A stretch of 13,195 bases of DNA from Chloroflexota bacterium. Its GTDB lineage: Bacteria > Chloroflexota > Limnocylindria > Limnocylindrales > CSP1-4. Positions within the stretch are counted from its first letter, which is position 1; the number at the start of each line of letters is the position of its first letter. Made by a program: the position numbers and the translations under genes. Where the stretch lies: positions 1-13,195 of the forward strand of contig JAJYEB010000014.1 of NCBI GenBank assembly GCA_021790375.1. The letters run 5' to 3'. Positions 1 through 6,836 of the stretch are shown piece by piece. The notes beneath the pieces are model-generated. The model had not been told where the DNA came from. It did not search any database and worked only from the letters and a program-made list of their open reading frames with translations.

Positions 1-555
1 CGTGGCTCCGCGCCGCAGCTGCTCGCGGGCCGCCCGCCGCACCGCGTCGACGCCGTCGACCACCTCCGGGTTGGCCACCAGGCCCGGGATCGAGACGAAC
101 CCGTGGGCCGCCTCGTGGGCCGCGCGCATGTCGCCGTGACCGCCGGTCTGGGTGATGAACGACCCGGACGGCAGGATGCGGGGGCCGCGGATGCGGCCCG
201 CCGCGACGGCACGGGCCCACGCGGGATCGAGGCCGCCCGCATCCCGGACGGTGGTGAAGCCTTCGTGGAGCGCCCGCTCGATGAGCGCCTGCACCAGCAG
301 CGCGTAGTCGACCAGCGTGCCCTCGCCCTGTGGCTTCGTCGGCGCCCCGGCCAGCCCGAGATGGACGTGGGCATCGGTCAGGCCCGGCAGGAGGGTCGCG
401 CCCGCGGCATCCACGACGATGTCCGCGTGGAGCGGCGCCCCGCTCGCCTGGATCGCCGCGATCCGGCCGTCCTCGACGATGACGTCGCGCTCCCCGACGG
501 GGTCGCGTCCGGTTCCGTCGATGACCCGCGCGCCGCGGACGACCAACCTCTGCAC
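1..555 (-). CDS. Amidohydrolase family protein, N-terminal part (runs off window)
   Basis: The first 185 codons of a metal-dependent hydrolase of the amidohydrolase superfamily, closest in style to imidazolonepropionase- or prolidase-like enzymes. These hydrolyse C-N bonds in cyclic or dipeptide-like substrates, probably in the cytoplasm. Residues 1-57 form the small beta-sandwich domain (RGARVIDGTGRD, then IVEDGRI). The TIM-barrel starts with the metal-binding HxH in PGLTDAHVH (H63, H65). GFTTVRDAGG (residues 99-108) and TGGHGD (residues 137-142) are typical of this subfamily. The start is a GTG preceded by GAGGAGGA; an overlapping ATG is out of frame. The carbamylated Lys, later His residues and catalytic Asp lie outside the window, so the substrate cannot be told. 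It is 163 bp downstream of the ligase-like gene on the same strand and may be a separate unit. Family call is firm; substrate unknown. Confidence 0.88.
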   Translation of the reverse strand, partial: MQRLVVRGARVIDGTGRDPVGERDVIVEDGRIAAIQASGAPLHADIVVDAAGATLLPGLTDAHVHLGLAGAPTKPQGEGTLVDYALLVQALIERALHEGFTTVRDAGGLDPAWARAVAAGRIRGPRILPSGSFITQTGGHGDMRAAHEAAHGFVSIPGLVANPEVVDGVDAVRRAAREQLRRGAT

Positions 556-718
556 GGCATCCTCCTCGCCCGACTCTGCCCGATTGCTGCACCGGCGATC
601 GCCGCCGGCTCGCGGGCGACACGGACGGCTGGCACCTGCGGCATCGGCCGTCGCGCGCTGATCGTAGGCGGTCCCGACGGGAATGGCGCGCGAACCGCCG
701 GCGGGGGCGGACGGGAGA

Positions 719-1396
719 TCAGTCTCCGAGCGGCAACCGGCGAAACACCGCGAGGATCGGGGGGAGCCGCGGCTCCCCGAAGCTGGCCGCGGCCGCCCGG
801 GCGCTCCATCCGTCGTCCGACCGGGGGCCGTTCGCCGCGACCTCGGTGGTCGGAACCCGCAGCCAGGCATCGCCGGCCGCCCCCGCCCGGTACGGGGCGT
901 CGAGCCGATGGGCCGAGAGCCAGCGGAACCCGAGATCGGCGGCGGCGATCGCAAGGGTCCGCCCCTCGCCCGGATAGCCCCGGCTCACCGTGCACCAGTC
1001 GGCGGTGCGCATCAGCGCGGCGAGACGCTCGCGGCGCTCGCAGAACGGGAGTCGCGTGAGCCGGCGGCCCGACGCTGCCAGCAGGTCGTGTGCCACGAAG
1101 GCAGGCCTGCCGGCGTGCTCGCCGGGGTCCTCCAGCCGTCGCCGCAGGAGCGCCGGATCGGGCCGGCCGGCGCGGTCCAGCACCAGCACGACACCCTCGA
1201 GGATGGCGTCCGCAGCGGCCACCCGGCCGGCCAGCCCGGCCAGCTCCGGGAACGCGGCGAGCACGTCCGCGAGCTCGGCGGCCTGCAGGCGCACGCGGCC
1301 GTCCTCCACGAACACGATCGCGCGGGTCCCGGGCCACCACGGCTCGAAGAGGTAGGCCGGGTCGTCGAACGGCCCGGCCGCCGGTGCCGGCAGCAT
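719..1396 (-). CDS. Degenerate ATP-dependent DNA ligase (LigD adenylation-domain) paralogue, probably catalytically dead
   Basis: A 225-aa protein that aligns with the adenylation half of the LigD ligase domain encoded two genes upstream: both share AAGPF-x-DP, LFE, DGRVRL and an FxxLxAHDLL/YEIFDLL-like block. It has no OB-fold after the adenylation domain. All catalytic motifs are altered. Motif I, EVKWDG in LigD, is EPWWPG here, so the AMP-accepting Lys is Trp20. DGE of motif III is EGV (67-69), FD of motif IIIa is HD (103-104), the motif IV Lys is His163, and WxKVK of motif V is WLRVP (178-182). The frame is intact, with no stops, so it looks like a maintained pseudoenzyme rather than a wreck. 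A structural or Ku/LigD-binding role is inferred. ATG at 1396 starts just before the homology, but its ribosome site is weak; an in-frame GTG lies upstream near a 15-bp duplicated VAG stretch. It follows ku by 143 bp on the same strand. Confidence 0.8.
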   Translation of the reverse strand: MLPAPAAGPFDDPAYLFEPWWPGTRAIVFVEDGRVRLQAAELADVLAAFPELAGLAGRVAAADAILEGVVLVLDRAGRPDPALLRRRLEDPGEHAGRPAFVAHDLLAASGRRLTRLPFCERRERLAALMRTADWCTVSRGYPGEGRTLAIAAADLGFRWLSAHRLDAPYRAGAAGDAWLRVPTTEVAANGPRSDDGWSARAAAASFGEPRLPPILAVFRRLPLGD

Positions 1397-1539
1397 GGGC
1401 CGGATCCGGCGCGGCAGAGCCCTGTGGGACCCCCGGGCATCCCGACCGCCGCCCGCGTCGTCGCCGGCCACGCCGTTGCCGGCCACGTCGAGTGCGAGGC
1501 TCGGGCGATCCGGCTCCGGTTCCCGTCCGAGACCGTCGG

Positions 1540-2454
1540 TCAGGCGGTCTTGCGTCGTCGTTCGCCCCGGCGCGCGCCCTTCGCGGCCAGCTCTTCGCCG
1601 GGCGCCGCCGCGTGGTCCGCCGCCGCGTGGTCCGCCGCCCCGGCGACCAGCTCGCGCACCGGCTGTGCCGCCTTCGCGGCCCGCGCCGCCGCGACGCTCG
1701 CCTCGAGCGCGGCCATCAGGTCGACCACGGTCGGGCTGGGCGGCGCGGCCACCGCGACCGGCGCTTCGCCCGCGACCTTGGCCTCGATGATGGCCACCAG
1801 GGCGTCGCGGTACTCGTCGCGGTACGCGGCGGCGTCGAAGGGCTCGGTCATGGCGGCCACCAGCTGCTCGGCCATCGCGCGTTCGGCGGGCTTGACCGCC
1901 GTCGCCTCGGCGGCCGGGAGGTCCAGCTCGCCCGCCGGGCGGATCTCGTCGGGCCAGTACAGCGTCGAGAGCAGGAGGGTCGGGCCGAACGGGTCGAGCG
2001 CGGCGAGGTGCTCCCGGTTGGTGATCACCACCTTGCCGATGGCGGTCAGCGCCCGGTCCGCGAGCACCTCCTTGAGCAGCATGAACGCCTTGCGCCCGAG
2101 CGGCTCCGGCTCGAGGTAGTAGGCCTGCTTCACGAAGCGGAGCGCCGCCAGGTCCGACGACGGCACGAACCGCTCGATCTCGATCGAACGGACGCTCTTG
2201 AGCGGCACGGACTCGAGGTCCTCGTCGGTGACCACCACGTACTGGCCGGGCGCGTACTCGTAGCCCTTCACGGTCTCCGAGCGCGTGATCGCGCGGTCGT
2301 GGACGGGGCACCACGTCTTCATCTGGATCCGGCTGAGGCACTCGGCGTGGAGCATGTTGAAGCTCACGCCGCGGCTCTCGGTCGCGAGATACAGCCGCAG
2401 GGGGATCGTCACCAGCCCGAACTGGATCGCCCCCCGCCACATCGAGCGCGGCAT
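1540..2454 (-). CDS. ku: Non-homologous end-joining protein Ku
   Basis: Bacterial Ku, a homodimeric ring that slides onto DNA double-strand ends and recruits LigD. The 304-aa protein opens with MPRSMWRGAIQFGLVTIPL, the hallmark Ku start, followed by FNMLH, the KTWCP/VKGYEY blocks (residues 46-68), a VPLKSVRSIEIERFV strand and the KAFMLLKEVL region (122-131). The beta-barrel core extends to about residue 230. The tail (about 240-304) is Ala-rich, carries an ADHAAADHAAA duplication and ends in a basic run (KGARRGERRRK), as in bacterial Kus whose basic C-terminus aids DNA binding and threading. ATG at 2454 is supported by GGGAGAG five bases upstream and by exact agreement with the family N-terminus. 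It lies 182 bp after ligD on the same strand, so the two are probably co-expressed. Length is normal for the family. Confidence 0.97.
   Translation of the reverse strand: MPRSMWRGAIQFGLVTIPLRLYLATESRGVSFNMLHAECLSRIQMKTWCPVHDRAITRSETVKGYEYAPGQYVVVTDEDLESVPLKSVRSIEIERFVPSSDLAALRFVKQAYYLEPEPLGRKAFMLLKEVLADRALTAIGKVVITNREHLAALDPFGPTLLLSTLYWPDEIRPAGELDLPAAEATAVKPAERAMAEQLVAAMTEPFDAAAYRDEYRDALVAIIEAKVAGEAPVAVAAPPSPTVVDLMAALEASVAAARAAKAAQPVRELVAGAADHAAADHAAAPGEELAAKGARRGERRRKTA
1604..1639 (+). repeat. 15-bp tandem duplication inside the ku tail
   Basis: The unit GCCGCCGCGTGGTCC occurs twice in perfect tandem (1604-1618, 1619-1633), followed by a six-base partial third copy. It encodes the repeated DHAAA/AADHA stretch in the low-complexity Ku C-terminal linker. 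Length is a multiple of three, so the frame is preserved. It looks like replication slippage in a tolerant linker. Confidence 0.85.
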
Positions 2455-2636
2455 CGTACTCTCCCGTGCGGCTCGACGCCCCTCGCGGCGGGCCGGATCG
2501 CGAGGATACCGCGCCCGCGCAAGCGTGCCGACCCCGGGCTCGCGGCCGGCAGCCGATCCGCCGAGCGTACCGGGCCGACGAGCGTGCCAGCCCCTGGGGT
2601 GCCGGGCCGCCGATCCGCCAGGCGCGTGCCCGGCCC

Positions 2637-5327
2637 TCATCGCAGAGGCGGCAGCTCCTGCGCCTGTTCGAGCACGCCGCGGAACAGGTCGCCACGGCTT
2701 CGCAGCCGCTCGCCGATCGTCACGACGGTCCAGCGGTCCGCGCGCAGGTCGGGGTCGTCGAGCTCGTCCCAGCCGATGGGGGCCGACACGCTCGCGTTCG
2801 GCCAGGCGCGCACCGCGTAGGGTGCGACCAGCGTCCTGTTCACCGCGTTCTGCGTGTAGTCCAGCCGCGCCAGGCCGCCGCGCGCGGTCTTCTCCCAGTC
2901 CCAGCTGACGAGCGCCGGAACGGCCGCGCCGACGGCATGCGAGAGTGTTTCCACCCACCGGCGCGTCTCCTCGAACGTGTAGATCGGCTTGACGGGAACC
3001 CAGACCTGGACGCCCCGCTTCCCCGTGAGCTTTGGATAGCCCGTCACGCGCAGGTGCTGCAGGGCCTCACCGTGGAGCCGGGCCAGGAGGGCGGTCTCCG
3101 CCCAGCTGGTGCGCTCCCCGGGGTCGATGTCGATCAGGGCGTAGCTCGGGCGGTCCGGGGCAGCGGCGAGCGACGTCCAGGGGTGGAGCTCGATGGCGGC
3201 AATGTTCGCGAGCCAGGCGAGGGTCGCGACGCTGTCGGCGACGACGTACGTGTGGGCATCGTCCTCGACTCGCCCCGGGAGGTGCGCGCGCGCGACCCAG
3301 GCGGGTGCCCGTTGGGGGATCTCCTTCTGCCAGAAGTGCGGCCCGTCGACCCCTTCGGGCCAGCGCGCAAGGTTGACGGCCCGGCCGTCGAGGTAGGGCA
3401 GGAGCGAGGGGCCGATCGCGACGTAGTAGCGGATCAGGTCGCGCTTGGTCAGCCCGGCCCCGGGGAACAGGACCCGGTCCAGGTTCGTGAGCGAGACGAC
3501 CTGCCCGCCCACGTGCCAGCGCCCCCCGCGCGCGGGCAGGTGCTCGAGTGCCTCGAGCTCGTCGGCGGTCGCCGGCGCGAACGACGTGCCCGAGACGCCG
3601 GCAGGCAGTCCCCGCCCGGCGACGTCCGATGTCCCCGGTCCGGCCGGGACGGCCCGCACCGCCGCCACGTGCGCACCCTGCGACACGGCCGGGCCCGCTC
3701 CCCGATCCGGGCGTTCGCGGACCACCGCGAGCGGGTCACGGTCGAGCTCCAGCCCCTTGTACGCCGCCTGTCGTACCAGGCCGTCGCGCGTCCACCCGGC
3801 AAACGCCACGCGCATCACCAGGCGCGGCTCGGTCCATCGGGCATCGGGCAGAGCCGGTGGGTGAGCGACGGGAGGATCAGGGCGGCGCAGCGGCTCCAGG
3901 CTCTCGACGAGCGCCCGGCGCGTCGACGCGTCGAACCCGCTTCCGACCCTGCCCGCGTATCGCAGCGTCCCGTCGGCGTACACCCCGGCGAGGAGTGCGC
4001 CGAGGTCGGACGGGCGCCCGGTGCCGGGAAGATACCCGACCAGCACGAGCTCCTGCTCCGGACGAACCTTGACCTTGCACCACGCGCGCGACCGCCGGCC
4101 CGGCTCGTACCGGCTGCCGCGGAGCTTTGCCACCATGCCCTCCACGCCGTGCTCGGCGACGGCCCGGAAGAACGTCTCCCCGTCGCCCTCCACGTGGCCC
4201 GCGTACCGCACCATCGGGTGGGGACGCAGTCGGGCCCGGAGCAGACGCTTGCGGTCCTCCAGCGGCGTGTCGAGCAGGGAGCGGCCGTCGCAGTAGAGCA
4301 GGTCGAAGATCTCGTAGGCGAGCGACCCCGCGCCGGAGGCCGGGGGCAGGTCACCGGCTCCCCGGAGATGCCCCGGCCGCGGTCGGTGTGTGCCGCTCAA
4401 CTCCTGGAGGACACCGAAATCCGCCGTGCCGTCGGGCCGCAACGCGACCACCTCGCCGTCGATGATCGCCTGCCCGGCGGCGATCCAGTCGGGAGTGCCG
4501 GCGAGCCACGGGAAGTACCGCGCGGCGTCCTGCCGGTTGCGCGTCCACAGCCGGACCCGCCCGTCGCGAACCACCGCCTCCACGCGGTACCCGTCCCACT
4601 TCACCTCGAAGAGCCAGTCGGGGTCCGAGAAGGGGCCGGCGGCCAGGGTCGCCTGCATCGGCTCGATGAACTCCGGCATCGGCTCCTCGCGCGCGCCTGC
4701 GAGCTCCGGTTCGGCATCTGCCGGCGGGATCCCCCCGGCGGCCACCTCGTCGTTCGTCCGGCCGGTCTTGACCGACCGGGGATGAGCCTCCGGATCCCAG
4801 CCCGGCACGGCCGCCTCGTCACGCTTCTTGACCAGGAGCCAGTTCCCCTCGCGGTCCCGGACGCCACCCGGCCCGTGCCCGGTGTGGACGATGGTGAACC
4901 GACCCGCGAGCTTGACGCCGTGCAGGCGGAACTTCAGCTCTCCGGCACGCACCGCGGCGCCCGGATCGCCCGGCACCTCCGGCTCGAACGTCCCCCAGTC
5001 CCACACGATCGCGTCCCCGGCGCCGTACTGGCCACCCGGGATCGTGCCCTCGAAGTCGAAGTACTCCAGCGGATGGTCCTCGACGTGGACCGCCATCCGC
5101 CGGGCCGACGGGTCGAGCGTGGGTCCCCTGGGCACAGCCCAGCTGACGAGGACCCCGTCGATCTCCAGGCGTAGGTCGTAGTGGAGCCGGCGCGCACGGT
5201 GGCGCTGGACGACGAAGCGTCGGCCGGGCGCAGGAGCAATGCCCGGGGCGAGAGCATCGCCCGACGCCCCGGCCGGCTCCGGGGTCCTGGCGAAGTCGCG
5301 CTTGCGCCGGTATCGCTCGAGCGACAT
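2637..5327 (-). CDS. ligD: ATP-dependent DNA ligase D (phosphoesterase-ligase-polymerase)
   Basis: Multifunctional end-joining enzyme of 896 aa that cleans 3' ends, fills gaps with (ribo)nucleotides and seals breaks with Ku. The domain order PE-LIG-POL is that of Pseudomonas LigD. The phosphoesterase (about 36-170) keeps the known active-site set: H43, H49, D51, R53 and H85. The ligase (about 218-540) has EVKWDGYR with the AMP-accepting K243, DGE (290-292), FD (341-342), GVEGMVAK (K401) and WCKVK (K418, K420), then an OB-fold. A Pro/Ala/Gly-rich linker (541-590) leads to the archaeo-eukaryotic primase-type polymerase (about 600-896), with metal-binding D733, D735 and D823. At the positions matching the Pseudomonas triphosphate contacts Ser704 and His710, this protein has T768 and Q774 (KLTGKRGVQ). 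ATG at 5327 follows GGGGGAT with good spacing. It is the first gene of the minus-strand cluster ligD-ku-ligase-like. Confidence 0.97.
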   Translation of the reverse strand: MSLERYRRKRDFARTPEPAGASGDALAPGIAPAPGRRFVVQRHRARRLHYDLRLEIDGVLVSWAVPRGPTLDPSARRMAVHVEDHPLEYFDFEGTIPGGQYGAGDAIVWDWGTFEPEVPGDPGAAVRAGELKFRLHGVKLAGRFTIVHTGHGPGGVRDREGNWLLVKKRDEAAVPGWDPEAHPRSVKTGRTNDEVAAGGIPPADAEPELAGAREEPMPEFIEPMQATLAAGPFSDPDWLFEVKWDGYRVEAVVRDGRVRLWTRNRQDAARYFPWLAGTPDWIAAGQAIIDGEVVALRPDGTADFGVLQELSGTHRPRPGHLRGAGDLPPASGAGSLAYEIFDLLYCDGRSLLDTPLEDRKRLLRARLRPHPMVRYAGHVEGDGETFFRAVAEHGVEGMVAKLRGSRYEPGRRSRAWCKVKVRPEQELVLVGYLPGTGRPSDLGALLAGVYADGTLRYAGRVGSGFDASTRRALVESLEPLRRPDPPVAHPPALPDARWTEPRLVMRVAFAGWTRDGLVRQAAYKGLELDRDPLAVVRERPDRGAGPAVSQGAHVAAVRAVPAGPGTSDVAGRGLPAGVSGTSFAPATADELEALEHLPARGGRWHVGGQVVSLTNLDRVLFPGAGLTKRDLIRYYVAIGPSLLPYLDGRAVNLARWPEGVDGPHFWQKEIPQRAPAWVARAHLPGRVEDDAHTYVVADSVATLAWLANIAAIELHPWTSLAAAPDRPSYALIDIDPGERTSWAETALLARLHGEALQHLRVTGYPKLTGKRGVQVWVPVKPIYTFEETRRWVETLSHAVGAAVPALVSWDWEKTARGGLARLDYTQNAVNRTLVAPYAVRAWPNASVSAPIGWDELDDPDLRADRWTVVTIGERLRSRGDLFRGVLEQAQELPPLR

Positions 5328-5509
5328 CCGATCCCCCGTTCCGGCCACCAGGCTCCCGCGGCACGTTGGCCGATCTGCGGCACCGCCGCCACGTCCCGCC
5401 CTCCCGCATGCTGCGGTGGGACCTGTCGGACGATACCTCGCCGGCACGCAACCCAGGCGTGTCGTGCATCGAGATCGCGTCGCCGCGGCGCGGCGCCGCT
5501 CCCCTGGCA

Positions 5510-5518
5510 CAATAGTTG
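5510..5518 (+). promoter_or_regulatory. CAATAGTTG motif upstream of ligD
   Basis: The nonamer CAATAGTTG lies in the AT-rich ligD upstream region and merges with a small inverted repeat (ATAG-TTGCG-CTAT, 5512-5524). The same nonamer, in reverse orientation, occurs at 6742-6750 in the CLC promoter next to marR. A shared operator is possible; short length and AT bias mean chance cannot be excluded. Confidence 0.3.
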
Positions 5519-5522
5519 CGCT

Positions 5523-5550
5523 ATAGCAGTGATTGTCTGATAGCAGTAAT
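5523..5550 (+). promoter_or_regulatory. Direct-repeat operator candidate (ATAGCAGT x2)
   Basis: ATAGCAGTGAT (5523-5533) and ATAGCAGTAAT (5540-5550) are direct repeats matching at 10 of 11 positions, spaced 17 bp start to start. They sit in the AT-rich centre between the divergent ligD and small-protein genes. Tandem sites at this spacing could bind a regulator or flank promoter elements. The binding protein is unknown. Confidence 0.4.
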
Positions 5551-5620
5551 ATGTCCGAAGCGGCGACGGCCGATGTGGCAGACACCGATCCAGGCCGTCG
5601 CCCGGAACGGAGGTCGAGCC

Positions 5621-5863
5621 ATGACTCGACAACAGCCTCACGACCAGGAATGGGATCGCACCCAGTGGTCGGGCGGCGGCGCGGACGCGCCGGTGCCGCA
5701 CCCCGACGAGCACCCCCGCTGGAACAAGTTCCAGTGGGTGGGCGACCAGGGACAGGGGATCTCCACCCGCTGGCGGCAGCCGGCAGAGATGCCCGAGGGC
5801 GAGGGCGGCTTCAGCGGCTTCCGCCACAGCCCGGGCGGCCAGCACTGGGCGGGCTCGCGGTGA
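5621..5863 (+). CDS. Small Trp/Gly-rich hydrophilic protein, function unknown
   Basis: An 80-aa protein I do not recognise. It has no Cys, no hydrophobic segment and no signal peptide, is rich in Gly, Pro, Gln, His and Asp, and contains six Trp residues. A related pattern occurs twice: DRTQWSGGG and NKFQWVGDQG. The composition suggests a largely disordered cytosolic protein. ATG at 5621 is set by a GGAGG ribosome site seven bases upstream; the longer in-frame extension runs back into the AT-rich control region and is not credible. It is divergent from ligD, sharing its upstream region, and is followed at once by the small membrane-protein gene. A link to DNA repair or desiccation stress is only a guess from position. 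Confidence 0.7.
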   Translation: MTRQQPHDQEWDRTQWSGGGADAPVPHPDEHPRWNKFQWVGDQGQGISTRWRQPAEMPEGEGGFSGFRHSPGGQHWAGSR

Positions 5864-5868
5864 GGGGC

Positions 5869-6138
5869 ATGGCGGGCCGTGCCCGAGCCCGGCCGCGGAC
5901 ATTCGCGCGCGGGGCATCCGACCGCGCCTTCCGTCCAGCGGAGACGCTGCTCGTCGCGCTGGGGGTCGTGGTGCCCGCCGTGGCGCTGTCAGCCGGCGCG
6001 CTGCCCGCGGCCGGGATCGTCTGGCTGCTGGCCACGGCGCCCGGGGTGTACCACGCCGCGACCTCCGGCCGGTCCGTCTCGGGCAGCTCCCGCCCGCGCG
6101 CGCCGGTGGACATGGCCGCCCCCCGGTGGAGCGGGTAG
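5869..6138 (+). CDS. Small membrane protein, hypothetical
   Basis: An 89-aa protein with an Arg-rich N-terminus (residues 3-24), a hydrophobic stretch of about 35 residues (TLLVALGVVVPAVALSAG to IVWLLATAPGVY) long enough for a membrane hairpin or two short helices, and a basic Ser/Arg/Pro tail. The positive-inside rule would put both ends in the cytoplasm. No known family is recognised. The gene lies five bases after the 80-aa gene, so the pair is likely co-translated. An in-frame GTG at 5860 overlaps the upstream stop (GTGA) and is an equally possible start; I chose ATG at 5869 because GAGGGG precedes it, although closely. It converges on marR with only 18 bp between stops. Confidence 0.55.
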   Translation: MAGRARARPRTFARGASDRAFRPAETLLVALGVVVPAVALSAGALPAAGIVWLLATAPGVYHAATSGRSVSGSSRPRAPVDMAAPRWSG

Positions 6139-6156
6139 CGGCAGACGCAGCGCGGG

Positions 6157-6594
6157 CTACGCGTAGCGCGCGAAGGCGCGCTCGACGCGCTCGAGATCGT
6201 CGGCGAGCCCGGCGGGCAGCGGTGCGGGCAGGGCGTCGAGCAGGTCCGCGATCAGGCGGCGCCGGTAGTCGACCAGGTCGCGCCACAGCTCGAGCCCGGC
6301 GGCGGTGGGGCGCACGATGGTGCCCCGCCGGTCCGTCTCGTCACGCGCCGTCGTCACCAGGCCACGGCGTTCGAGGCGGCGCACCAGCCGGCTGGCCGAG
6401 GGCAGCGCCATGCCGACGCGGGTGCCGATCTCGGTGACCCGGACCCCGTCGGCCCGTGCCACCACCAGCAGGGCTCGCCACTGGGGAAGCGTCAACTCGG
6501 CGGCCGGGGCGAACTCGGCGAGCGCCACCGTGGTCATCCCGACCGCCCCCACCACCAGGCGCTCCAGCGCCTCGACCAGTCGCGGATCCGCCAT
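6157..6594 (-). CDS. MarR-family transcriptional regulator
   Basis: A 145-aa winged-helix DNA-binding protein; MarR proteins act as dimers, usually repress their own and a divergent gene, and are released by small ligands or oxidants. LTLPQWRALLVVA (35-47) begins the winged-helix domain, VRVTEIGTRVGMALPSASRLVRRLERRGLV (51-80) is the helix-turn-helix, and ARDETDRRGTIVRPTAAG (83-100) is the wing with the family's D-x-DRR signature. The C-terminal helices (about 101-145) form the dimer interface. There is no Cys, so direct thiol sensing is unlikely. ATG at 6594 follows GGAGG. It is divergent from the CLC channel gene, across 242 bp containing candidate operators, which suggests that the channel operon is its target. 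The ligand cannot be predicted. Confidence 0.92.
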   Translation of the reverse strand: MADPRLVEALERLVVGAVGMTTVALAEFAPAAELTLPQWRALLVVARADGVRVTEIGTRVGMALPSASRLVRRLERRGLVTTARDETDRRGTIVRPTAAGLELWRDLVDYRRRLIADLLDALPAPLPAGLADDLERVERAFARYA

Positions 6595-6622
6595 CTCGCC
6601 TCCAGCCCCGATTGGCGCAAGT

Positions 6623-6638
6623 GTTGTCGTGCAACAAC
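6623..6638. promoter_or_regulatory. Inverted-repeat operator candidate upstream of marR
   Basis: GTTGT-CGTGCA-ACAAC is a 5-6-5 inverted repeat about 30 bp upstream of the marR start, and CAACAACGAT continues from it. It overlaps a possible minus-strand TATCGT box. Symmetry, size and position fit an autoregulatory MarR site. Its CAACAAC-x-AT core recurs at the CLC promoter. Confidence 0.45.
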
Positions 6639-6738
6639 GATACCCGGTCGCGCGGGGGTGGCGCGAGCCCGGTCGGGCCGCCACGCCACAGCGCATGCCG
6701 CCGGGCATGCGACCCGCTGGGTCCACTCACTGGTCCTA

Positions 6739-6763
6739 CAACAACTATTGCTTCACCTATACT
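6739..6763 (+). promoter_or_regulatory. CLC-operon promoter with putative MarR site
   Basis: TATACT (6758-6763) is a good -10 box, with a poor -35 (CCTACA, 6735-6740) at 17 bp spacing. Between the two lies CAACAACTATTG (6739-6750), which resembles the CAACAACGAT at the marR operator and contains the reverse of the CAATAGTTG near ligD. A site between -35 and -10 would suit repression. Confidence 0.45.
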
Positions 6764-6836
6764 ACCCGCCCCGGGCTCGTCCAGCGCCCGGCAGCACTTC
6801 TCGTGGCAGCGCTTCGAGCCGGAGGGTTGGCGATCC

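Larger units (their letters stand above)
5328..5620. other. Divergent intergenic region between ligD and the small Trp-rich gene
   Basis: About 290 bp separating two divergently transcribed genes. The part next to ligD (5328-5500) is GC-rich and shows no gene that I can support. The stretch 5505-5555 is strikingly AT-rich for this genome and carries the direct repeats and the CAATAGTTG motif listed separately. It probably holds promoters for both sides. I cannot pick a convincing -35/-10 pair: TATAGC and TTACTG boxes on the minus strand are only fair matches. Confidence 0.6.

Noticed and set aside
593..604. Palindrome CGGCGATCGCCG upstream of the amidohydrolase
   Set aside because: Perfect but short, made of common GC-rich words, with no nearby promoter that I can place; not enough to call an operator.
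1460..1489. 15-bp-period direct repeat between ku and the ligase-like gene
   Set aside because: A VAGNG/VAGDD repeat in the extended ligase-like frame. It could hint at a longer N-terminus, but no ribosome site supports that, and the repeat is imperfect.
683..2119. Plus-strand frame opposite the ligase-like and ku genes
   Set aside because: Ku and the ligase paralogue are recognisable on the minus strand over the same bases; the plus frame shows no family features.
2466..5174. A 902-codon open frame on the plus strand opposite ligD
   Set aside because: It is antisense to a full-length LigD with intact domains. The translation is Arg/Pro/Gly-rich without any motif, as expected when GC-rich third positions keep antisense frames open.
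6156..6167. Perfect 12-bp palindrome GCTACGCGTAGC at the marR stop codon
   Set aside because: Considered as a terminator or binding site between convergent genes, but it has no loop and no T-run, and it encodes the last marR codons, so chance in CG-rich sequence is enough.
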